From CAWUKT01 sp963923035 (GTDB lineage: Bacteria; Bacteroidota; Bacteroidia; J057; JADKCL01), in NCBI GenBank assembly GCA_963923035.1, contig CAWUKT010000004.1:124001-188000 (forward strand): DNA of 64,000 nucleotides. The letters are read 5' to 3'. The translations under genes were made by a program, and so were the position numbers. Under the pieces are notes generated by a model. That model was given only the letters and a program-made list of their open reading frames with translations, did not search any database and was not told the DNA's origin. This document shows, piece after piece, positions 16,615 through 25,200 of this stretch (positions are counted from its first letter, which is position 1; every line of letters starts with the position of its first letter).

Positions 16615-17130
16615 ATGAGATTTAAACCCTCCCTCCTCTCCCAAGCCGTTCTGTGCGCCCTGTTCATCTTCGGGATCAGCACATTGAATGCCCAGAACCT
16701 TAAATCTACACTCGGCCAGGAAGCGCAGGCGGCCTTGCAGAAACTCCCCCCTGCCTCAAAGAGCCAGTCCTACAGCGCTACGACCCAAAGCATCTTGTCC
16801 AGCACACGAACCCTGCTCCAACGCACCCAGCACCTCCCCCAACTCAATGCCAATGAAGTCTCGGACCTGGCCGAGGACTGGGAAAGCTCCACGAAAAAGG
16901 TGGAAGAGACCCTCTCCAGGGACAAGCTCGACGATTTCATGTGCATCATGGGCGCCGGGGGCCGGTTTCGTGAATGCATTGAAGACATTCCTGCCAATGA
17001 TCCGGACCGGGACATAAAGAGGATTCGCTGCCAGGCTCAGTACCAGGTTGATGTAGCCAATTGCTTGCTAGACAAGGAAAAAGAACCGCTTCAGCCGAGA
17101 ACTGACCCCAACGCTCCCAAAGGTAAATAA
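16615..17130 (+). CDS. Secreted cysteine-motif protein, tandem paralogue 1
   Basis: The 171-residue preprotein has a signal peptide (LLSQAVLCALFIFGISTLNA). A helical, Gln/Ser-rich central part follows. The C-terminal region has the motif C-x-x-D-I-P-A-N-D-P-D-R-D-I-K-x-x-x-C flanked by further cysteines (FMCIMG, VANCLL). The same motif occurs in the next gene, so the two arose by tandem duplication or share a common fold stabilised by disulfides. Function unknown; periplasm or surface. Confidence 0.75.
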   Translation: MRFKPSLLSQAVLCALFIFGISTLNAQNLKSTLGQEAQAALQKLPPASKSQSYSATTQSILSSTRTLLQRTQHLPQLNANEVSDLAEDWESSTKKVEETLSRDKLDDFMCIMGAGGRFRECIEDIPANDPDRDIKRIRCQAQYQVDVANCLLDKEKEPLQPRTDPNAPKGK

Positions 17131-17154
17131 TTATAACCCATCACTTTTATATCC

Positions 17155-17652
17155 ATGTATCTATTAAAAATAGAACTCCCCTTCCTCTTCCTGCTCCTTG
17201 GTGGTTTGGTCCTGTGGACCTCGCCAGCCCAAGCACAGAACAAAGCCCAACTCCAAGCCCAGATCCAACAACTGGCCCAGGACAACCTTGCCCTCCTGAC
17301 CAAGGCTCAAAATGGCGGGCAATGGAACGTCGCTACCCAGACCTATTTCCAGGATGCCCAGAACCTTTCCCAACAAGCTTCAAGCATCCAATCCATGAAT
17401 TCTCTGCAGGTGGCCAGTTTAAATACCAATTTGAGGGCCCATCTCAATAAGGTAAAAGAAACAGGCTCCCGGGCATTCATCCAGTGCATCCGTGGCTGTA
17501 ATGACGCCTGGAACGATTGCCTCGACGATATCCCCACCAATGATCCCAATCGGGATTTAAAGGAGACGATTTGCAGTTTGCGGTACGACAATTGCATTCT
17601 CAGTTGCCGGATCGATACATCTAAAGGAATCTTGAAGGGATCGAATAAGTAA
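17155..17652 (+). CDS. Secreted cysteine-motif protein, tandem paralogue 2
   Basis: The 165-residue preprotein has a signal peptide (LPFLFLLLGGLVLWTSPAQA). A Gln-rich helical segment (QAQIQQLAQDNLALL) is followed by FIQCIRGCNDAWNDCLDDIP, then NDPNRDLK and ICSLRYDNCILSC. It shares the C-x-D-D-I-P-x-N-D-P-x-R-D core with the upstream gene and has additional cysteines. The gene follows its paralogue by 24 bp, so the two are probably co-transcribed. No known family. Confidence 0.75.
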   Translation: MYLLKIELPFLFLLLGGLVLWTSPAQAQNKAQLQAQIQQLAQDNLALLTKAQNGGQWNVATQTYFQDAQNLSQQASSIQSMNSLQVASLNTNLRAHLNKVKETGSRAFIQCIRGCNDAWNDCLDDIPTNDPNRDLKETICSLRYDNCILSCRIDTSKGILKGSNK

Positions 17653-18476
17653 TTCGTGAAGGCTACAGGGAATCAGAAATCATTGAGAATGGCATCGGAT
17701 CGACGGGTCCGGTGTCTTTTTCGTTACGGCAGGAAAATAGTGGGGAGAGATAGGGGCAAAAAAAAATTAGGGGACTCAACCACATTGTGGGAGTCAACCC
17801 TAACCCTTGCTCTTGCTTGATGTAAAGTTACCGAAACCATATTCCTAGCAAAATCGAATCGAGCAACCTCCTTACTTTTCTCCGTTGACGTTTTCCCGAC
17901 ACTTGACCCGCCTAAATGGTTTTAAAAACACCCGATTTTTCTATCCCCCAAAGGATTTCCGCTTCTTTTTAAAAATCTTCTTACGTTGAGTGAAAAAAAT
18001 AAAGGGTAGAAAAAGGAAAAAATGGGGAAGAAAATGGGCTCGGCGGGCAATGATTTTTCCAATCGGGCCCTGAACTTGGATGGAGATGCCGAGGTGGGGG
18101 GCAAAACGGAACCGGATCATTTTTTCCGAATTTCAAGCTCCGAAAAACGCCCTCCCTCAAAAGTGGTAGCGCGAATTAGAATCTTCTTGAAAGTCAGTTG
18201 GTAAAGATTTCGTTGCCTGCCAAAGAAAAAATGCTTGTTGAAACAAAGGCCAGTTCAAATGGGATAAATGGAGCAATATCACCGATAAAACTTTTGTTTT
18301 TTCCTGTCAATTGCCTAATTTCATTGACAACAGAAAAGCGTTTAAGATACGAACCTACCGTTTTCAGCGCGTTTTTCAATCAGGATTTTCATTAATCCTC
18401 AATAAATCAACTACATACTTATAGGCGGATACTGATCCGAAAATCTTAGAATTCGATTCTATCAAATCGGTAATTC
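17653..18476. other. Long AT-rich intergenic region upstream of the giant-gene operon
   Basis: No coding region is supported in these 824 bp; the few short open frames have no start context or recognisable product. Hairpin repeat copy B lies at 17753-17821. The rest is AT-rich and presumably holds the promoter and any control sites of the operon that begins at 18477. No confident -7 box or operator was identified. Confidence 0.55.
17753..17821. repeat. 69-bp hairpin repeat, copy B (REP-like)
   Basis: This is the same orientation and sequence as copy A (13959-14028) apart from one missing T in the loop. Here the core CCACA-T-TGTGG is a perfect palindrome. The outer arms TTAGGG/CCCTAA and GACTC/GAGTC are intact. 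The flanking sequences differ from those of copy A, so the ~69 bp define the element's limits. Confidence 0.85.
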
Positions 18477-21400
18477 ATGCATTTTTTTATTGATGAAGCG
18501 GCGCTGCCTGCCCAAACGACCAGTGGTACCACCCCGGATATGACTTTTGGCCCGGATGCTACCACTCCCACCACCAAGTTCAACATCACCACCCAGCACC
18601 AACTGGCGTCGGCGGCCAAGGCCTACGCGTGCCAGAAGGGAATGATGGTCCTCCAACAGAATTCCAGCAATACCAGCTTGGTCAACGCCATCATCAAACC
18701 GTCTACACCGCTAAAGGTAGGCGACCTGAAGGTCCGCTACTATGTATATAAAGGTCTCGACATCGCCAGCTTCTTCAACGGGTCCGCTGGTAGTTACGCC
18801 ATCCGGGCCGACGGCACCGCAGGCAACTCCGAGTTCCTCGAAGACTTCTGGGATACCATGAACCTGTGGCAAGCAGCCGATGCCAGCACCTATACCGCCC
18901 CCACCCCGATCAACTTTGGCTACGGCTCGAATACCCTGCCCCTGACCGATGCGGGCAGCCTTGCTGCCACCCGGAACATCGATGACATCTTCGCCGGCGT
19001 GACCACCGCCAAGGCGGTGTCGGTGGACGAAGGCGTTTGGTTCGGAAACTTCCAATCCGCTGCGAAAATTGGGTTTGTCATCGTCATGGAGGACGAAACC
19101 AAGGTTCCCTTTACGCTGAATGAGTTTCGGATGAATGCGTGGACGGTGGAAACGGGCACCCACACGGGATTTGCGCTGAAAAAGAAAAAGGAACATATCC
19201 TTTCCTTCATTGATCCGGCGGCTTTTTGGGGGATGCACTATAAAAATGGACTTACCGGCGTCGATACCGCCCGCTATTCCGGCACCACCAAGATCAATCC
19301 GCTCAACCGGACCATTCCCGGCAGCTTGTTCACCGGCATTGTCGACAAATACGCCAACAAGCATCGAATCTACGTCGACATCCGCAGCGAGCGGGGCCGC
19401 TCCTATAACTATTACAATTCGTATAAGATTTCGGGGACCGATCCGAAGAATATTCGCTTGAACGGGGCCAATGATGCCGCGGCGCTGGAATACGGGACCA
19501 ATGGCTGGCCCCTCCTGATCGTGACCACAGATACGGCTGTCAACAGCAAGAAGAACAAGTTCACGCTGCGGCTACGCCGCGACACGAATACCGATCCCGT
19601 TCTCTATTTCCCCAACAAGTTCCTCACCTACAAAACCGATACGGTCAAGAAGACCAAGCGCTACTACGCCGGATCGGATATCAAGGAATCGGCGACCACG
19701 GATTGGACCAAGGACTTTACCATCTACTACCCCCACAACAACAATTCCGCCAAGGACAATCTGGCCACGTACATGCGGCTGTATTATTTCCTGAATGTGG
19801 GGGTCAATACCGGCACTGACCGGCCCTGGAACAGCGTCTTTTACGACAGCGCCTTCTGCAATATCGACCTGGGCAAGCTTGGAGTCACCACGGTGACCAA
19901 CTCCAAGGTCGAATCGCCCCACCCGACCTTCGTGCGGGAGGCACTCCAGACCAATGGCACCGGCAATTTCGCGTTTGCGGCCAAGACCGGAGCATTCTGG
20001 GACAGCACCCGGGTCCTTTTTTATTGTGCTGCCCTCCCCGACAAACAAAACAACACGGAAAAGGACTTCCTGCCGACTTTTGACAAGCGCCTGGACCTCA
20101 CCAATACCAAGTACACCACCTTCAAAAATCAGTTCAAGACGATTTGCCGGGAGTACAAGCGGTCGGATGCAGGCACGCCTGTGACCTTCAAGATTCTGGG
20201 GATCAATGAGTATCGGGTTTCCAATAAGCTCCAGGAAAAGGAAGACTTGTTGCTGCTAGGAATTACGTCTACTGAGCTGACCACAGTCAAGGCTGCGGCC
20301 GGTCTGAGCGACGAGCATCCCCGCCACGTCTATCTGGTGGCGGCCAGTACCGGTCCTCTGTTCGACACGACGACCCAACACCACCGCTATTACAAGGCCA
20401 CGATCCACGTTCAGGGCGTCAATGCCACCACCGGGGTGCCGACCCGGGTGGCGACCACCGTGGAAGTCTATACCCGCGATTGCCAGTTCTGGCATTCCCA
20501 GGCCTTTGCCACCGGCGAAACCTTGTCCGACAACTTCACCGGCCTAAACAATACCACCGGCAACCGGATCGAGTACCACCTGTACCACGACGGCAAAATC
20601 AAGATCAGTGACAATATCGATCTGGCTTTGGTTCGGAAATCGACTATCCAGGACGAACACAATACCCAGGCCGACAATTCCCTTGCCGGGGATACCAGCC
20701 AGGTCCAAAAGCTGCATTATATCTGGCATCCAGCCTCCACCGCCACACCCAATACCGCTTCACTGATCGCCAGCTTCGATGTGGTCATGGCCAATAAGAT
20801 GAAGAAACACGGCAGCGTGAGTTCCATCCCCCAACCCGAATACACCCAAAAAATTTCCTATACCTCCGGGGATTACAAACAGACCTGGGAGAATGGGGAT
20901 GGGCACCTGATTTCCAACAAGAACTCTACGGGGACCGGGGGTACCAAGCTCAAATACAAAAATCAGGGAAAGAAGCTGTTCTTGGTCCATTTTGTGACGG
21001 CGCTGACGGCCTCCGATACCAACAAGAAGAAGGTGTTCATGTCGGGCGATTCCACTCCGGCGAACAACAACAATACCTTGGGTCTCAAATTTACCTACAG
21101 CAATACCCGGCGGCGGTACGCGAATCCTTCGATTGCAGCGGCGACCCTTGGCGCCCTCATCCGCGACCAATGCCACCTGACCTCCACCGGATTTGCATTC
21201 GGGGATGGCTCTTCGGCACCGAGTAAGTTCCATGTGAATGGATTCGCGCTCGACAACAGCTATTTCGGGCTGAACGGCGGCGCCTGGACCGACGACAAGG
21301 ACTTCATTGTGGAACTCGACCGCTTTGGGTTCCGCTATTTCCGGATCGGGTACAACCGGACGACGCTGGACTCGGCCCTCACCACCGCTGGCCTGGCCAG

Positions 21401-21494
21401 CAGTGTGAAGCAGGACGGGGCGCCCAGCACCCCTGGCGGCAACACCCTGCACGACAACCACCTGCACTCCGAATTCATTGACATCAATGAGTAG
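18477..21494 (+). CDS. Giant-operon protein A: large protein with C-terminal LAS (M15/VanY-like) peptidase signature
   Basis: This is the first gene of the large operon. An in-frame TAA at 18471 fixes ATG 18477, giving 1005 residues with no signal peptide. The first ~850 residues are beta-rich and threonine/asparagine-rich; I recognise no domain. The C-terminus carries the zinc-peptidase signature of LAS enzymes: H919-x-x-G-x-A-x-D926 (FHVNGFALD), then H995-x-H997 (LHDNHLHSEF) six residues before the end region, with a GFRYFRIG strand between. LAS enzymes cut peptidoglycan peptides. I recall Bacteroidota proteins ending in similar HNNHLH-type motifs. The peptidase call rests only on this motif pair. 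It overlaps the next gene by 8 bp, indicating translational coupling. Confidence 0.7.
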   Translation: MHFFIDEAALPAQTTSGTTPDMTFGPDATTPTTKFNITTQHQLASAAKAYACQKGMMVLQQNSSNTSLVNAIIKPSTPLKVGDLKVRYYVYKGLDIASFFNGSAGSYAIRADGTAGNSEFLEDFWDTMNLWQAADASTYTAPTPINFGYGSNTLPLTDAGSLAATRNIDDIFAGVTTAKAVSVDEGVWFGNFQSAAKIGFVIVMEDETKVPFTLNEFRMNAWTVETGTHTGFALKKKKEHILSFIDPAAFWGMHYKNGLTGVDTARYSGTTKINPLNRTIPGSLFTGIVDKYANKHRIYVDIRSERGRSYNYYNSYKISGTDPKNIRLNGANDAAALEYGTNGWPLLIVTTDTAVNSKKNKFTLRLRRDTNTDPVLYFPNKFLTYKTDTVKKTKRYYAGSDIKESATTDWTKDFTIYYPHNNNSAKDNLATYMRLYYFLNVGVNTGTDRPWNSVFYDSAFCNIDLGKLGVTTVTNSKVESPHPTFVREALQTNGTGNFAFAAKTGAFWDSTRVLFYCAALPDKQNNTEKDFLPTFDKRLDLTNTKYTTFKNQFKTICREYKRSDAGTPVTFKILGINEYRVSNKLQEKEDLLLLGITSTELTTVKAAAGLSDEHPRHVYLVAASTGPLFDTTTQHHRYYKATIHVQGVNATTGVPTRVATTVEVYTRDCQFWHSQAFATGETLSDNFTGLNNTTGNRIEYHLYHDGKIKISDNIDLALVRKSTIQDEHNTQADNSLAGDTSQVQKLHYIWHPASTATPNTASLIASFDVVMANKMKKHGSVSSIPQPEYTQKISYTSGDYKQTWENGDGHLISNKNSTGTGGTKLKYKNQGKKLFLVHFVTALTASDTNKKKVFMSGDSTPANNNNTLGLKFTYSNTRRRYANPSIAAATLGALIRDQCHLTSTGFAFGDGSSAPSKFHVNGFALDNSYFGLNGGAWTDDKDFIVELDRFGFRYFRIGYNRTTLDSALTTAGLASSVKQDGAPSTPGGNTLHDNHLHSEFIDINE

Positions 21495-22233
21495 GCGCTG
21501 GACATATCTGTTGGTGCTGCTGGCCACCTTGGGTTGCTCGTCGCCGGGCAACGGTGAGGTGACGGCTCCGCCGGAATTGGACGTGGCGGAGGCAATTCCC
21601 CCGTCCCCGCCGGAGGTATCCGTCGCCAAAGACCTGCATCCACTGCCTTTTGGCCCGGATCTCTCCGACGCTTCCGACCTTTGCGACGTCTCCAGCCCCT
21701 TTTTCCTCGAACTCATCGGCAATCCCCATTTGGATCAGCCGGCCCAGGTGGCCTCTTACCCCCTGCCTGAGCTGGGACCGATCGAATTTATCGTGGTGGA
21801 TTCTGCCAACCGCTCCGGGAAGTGCTCGGACGGTCGCCACATTAGTTCGCACCTGAAATTCGCAAGCTATAAGAAGCGGTTGCCGCCGTTGGGTGACCAT
21901 GCTATGTACTACGTCAGCGATGCGGCCCGGAATCAGGCCTATACCGAAGGTGATCCCGATGTTTGTCCGGATTTACGCTTCGACTACTACGGATTCCTCC
22001 TCCAAGTGGCTCCCGGCGGAGAAACGGCCCGGTCATTTCTCCTCTATTCCCACCGCTTCATTGACGCCCTGGTCGTTCGGACCTTTTATATAGATCCCGA
22101 CTACCGCATCCACCTCTGCGAGAAAGAATTTACCGACGACGGAGACGGAGGCTCGGAAATGACCCTGCTCTGGACGGCCACCCTTGAGTTGTTGCCCGAC
22201 GGGTCCTTCAACATCCAAAAAACGCATTCATGA
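21487..22233 (+). CDS. Giant-operon protein B: lipoprotein
   Basis: ATG 21487 (MSRRWTYLLVLLATLGCSSP) gives a lipoprotein signal with lipobox LATLGC and a 248-residue preprotein. The start overlaps the end of gene A. A proline-rich linker (~25-60) follows the lipidated cysteine and may span from the membrane to a globular domain of ~180 residues with several cysteines (LCDVSS, GKCSDG, DVCPDL, IHLCEK). No family is recognised. As the only protein of this operon with an export signal, it could anchor or cap a complex built by its neighbours; that is inference. Confidence 0.8.
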   Translation: MSRRWTYLLVLLATLGCSSPGNGEVTAPPELDVAEAIPPSPPEVSVAKDLHPLPFGPDLSDASDLCDVSSPFFLELIGNPHLDQPAQVASYPLPELGPIEFIVVDSANRSGKCSDGRHISSHLKFASYKKRLPPLGDHAMYYVSDAARNQAYTEGDPDVCPDLRFDYYGFLLQVAPGGETARSFLLYSHRFIDALVVRTFYIDPDYRIHLCEKEFTDDGDGGSEMTLLWTATLELLPDGSFNIQKTHS

Positions 22234-22275
22234 ATTGTTCCGCCATATATTCCCCCACCCTAAACCCGGTTTGCC

Positions 22276-25200
22276 ATGGCTGAAAACCTCATTCGTCTGG
22301 ACCAACTGGTCGACCTGAACAAGTATTCGGAGAGCCTGGGCCCACTGAAGGACTTCATCTCGCATTTGAATACCAAGGTCTTCGTCGCCGATCTGGAATC
22401 CGACGTCAGTGCCTTCAAGGACGAAGCCAATTACAGCTTCAAACTGGTCACGTTCGATCGCCTGGACATTGTCTTCGGCGGGACGGGCCTGGCCTTGGTC
22501 CTCAATCCGGGCAGTGGAAGCAGTTCCACCCGTACCGAATTTCCCATCAGCCTGTCCTGGTCCTGGGGGATTTTGGCGTACATGGAAAAATTTGACCTGA
22601 CATCGTTCACCTTTTCTCCCTCCGAGGTCTACAACCTGATCCTGGAGATGTTCAGCGTGGACGATGACGAGGTCCTGGACTCTCTTATCTACCGGCAGTA
22701 CAACTGGACGGATGTTCCCCACGGGGACGAAGATCCGCCGCTTACCGGGACGATTGATACCCGGCATCCCATTGAAAAGTTTATCGACGATTTCAATACC
22801 AACTATACGCCGGCCACGCCCATCGTCTATCCGACGTCAACCACGGTCGATGTCCTCGCGGACGTGGCCGAGCAGATGATCACCAATGGCAATACATTTG
22901 TCATCAAGGACATCATCTTCAATGACTTTGTGAGTGGCGCCACCGACGACGATACCTTCAACAATTTCCGGTGGTTCATGGCTCCGTTCTTCCCCAACTT
23001 CACGCTGGAGCGGTTCAAGGAAATTGTGACGCCTTATCTGGCCATAGCGCTGGAAAGCCTTAGCATTGCACTGGAATTTCCCCGCACCTGGCTCCAACCC
23101 ATCGATCCCAATACCGGCGAGGTTTACGTCAGTACCAGCGTCAAATCCCAATTGACCTTCAATGTCGGCGGTTTTTACCTGTCGACCCGCTCGGGATTTG
23201 AATTCAAGAATGAATCGGCCTTCAACTTCGGGAAATCCATCATTTTGAATTCGGGCTTTACGCTTGAGTTTACCAATGTGAAGCTGGATTTGGATGAGGG
23301 GAAAAACATCGAGGAGGCGACGGCTGAAGGACGACCGGATACCTTTAAAGGTGTCTATGTGGAGTCGGCCGTTATTGGATTGCCGAAAGGATGGGTGGAA
23401 GATGGGGCGCAAACGGCATCTCTGAAGGGAGAAAACATGCTCATCGGAAGTGAGGGCGGGTTTTCGGGAGAAATATCGTTGGATGGCGGGCCTTTGTTGA
23501 CGAAGATGGGCGAAATCCAGCTCAAGCTGGAAGCCCTCGACTTCGTCTTTCTGCAAAATACCGTTGACAATTTCAGCGCCACCGCCAAGGTGCGCTTCCC
23601 CGGCATGGAAGATTCCGGCGGCAGCCCCGAATGGATCACCATCACGATGGGCTATTCGGGCGGCCTGTACACGGTCACCGGCTCCAACCTTCCCCGGATC
23701 AACCTGTTCGGATTCGGGTTCGAGATCAACAGCATCTCTTTCGAATTCAATTCTTCGGGCATTCAAAACTTCTCGGTCCAGGCCGACATCTACATCGACG
23801 GCATCACCGACAGTGGCGGCTCCGAAGTGGCCATCCCGATCACGATCAGCAAGTCGGGCAATATCCTCACGGCGGGACTTTCTTCCGGCGCTTCTCTCCC
23901 ACCGCTGAAAATCTTCGGCATCGAATTGGTCATCGATTCGGTGGCCTTTAGCATCAACTTAGACACCGGGGCGCTGACCGGCTTCAACATTGGCGGCAAG
24001 GTCAAGATCGAACAGCTCAAGCAGCCCGGCTCCTCCGATCCGGCCGAGATTGGCATCGAAATCACTTACGCGACCACTCCCGCCCGGAAATTCTCCGTGG
24101 ATGTGGATGGCACCGGCCTCCCCCCCGCCAAGATTGGCGATTTTGCGGTGGGACTCACCTCCTTCGGATTCGAATTTGTCAACGGCAGTTTCAGCAATTT
24201 CGACCTCTCCGGTACCATTGCGCATCCCGAACTGGTCAACGCCACTTCGGGCACGCCCGAACCGCTGACCTTCACCACGGGCTATGTCCATACGCCCAAT
24301 CCGCTCTTCACGCTCAGCGTAGGCGCGCCGAGCAACGGCATCACCATCAAAGGATTGCCCTTTGCCTTCACCGGGTTTTCCATCACCTTCTCCGATACCA
24401 CCCTCAACGCGATTTCCTTCTCCGGCATCATCACCATCGATGCGATCAAGGACAAGAATACCGGCAATGCCGCCCAGATTGGGGTGACCTTCGAATACGA
24501 CGACGGCGATTTACGCATCGCGGGAACGGCTGCCGGTGTGATCTTGCTGGTGGAAAATGTGCTTGAGTTCCAGCCCACGGGCATTGAATTTGGCACCGAA
24601 TCCGGCGATTGGTTCTTCGGATTGACCGGGTCGTTGACCCGCCTCTTCGACGTGCCCGTCGTGGGTAAGTTCCTGCCCTCCAAGGTCACCGCTGATGAAT
24701 TCCTGATCAAACAAGGGGATTCACCGGAGTTCGACCTTTCCTTTGAATGGGAAGATGGCGTGGAAGTGAGTGGAACGGATGAAGGCGGACTGGAATTCAT
24801 CATCCCGATTGACAAAACCTTCTTTGGGTCGCTCACGCTCGGGGGCATTGGGCTGAAGCTCACCCCCGGCACGCCCGATGGCCTGGAAACCGAAATCCGG
24901 CTTTACAATGCCACGCTTGAACTCGGCCCCTTCACCGGAACCGTTGATGGCATTGGCATGGAGCTCGATGTTTCCTTCCCCAGCTCGGGCGGTAACCTCG
25001 GGCCGGTAGATGTGGGCATTGGATTCATTCCCCCCACCGGAATCGGCTTTGTCCTGGATGCAGGCGCTGTCAAAGGGGGCGGCTTCCTCTCCTTTGACCA
25101 CGATGCGGGCCGCTATGCCGGCGCCCTGGAACTGGATTTCTCGGGATTGTTTGGGTTTACCGCCGTGGGGATCGTCACCACGAAGATGCCCGATGGCTCG

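Noticed and set aside
18194..18395. Two ~60-codon frames, one on each strand, in the AT-rich gap before the giant operon
   Set aside because: No family match, poor start context and overlapping opposite frames; not supportable as genes.
23689..24555. CRISPR array or DNA-level tandem repeat
   Set aside because: The repeats exist at the protein level only, with diverged DNA and no spacers. No CRISPR-like direct repeats were seen anywhere in the window.
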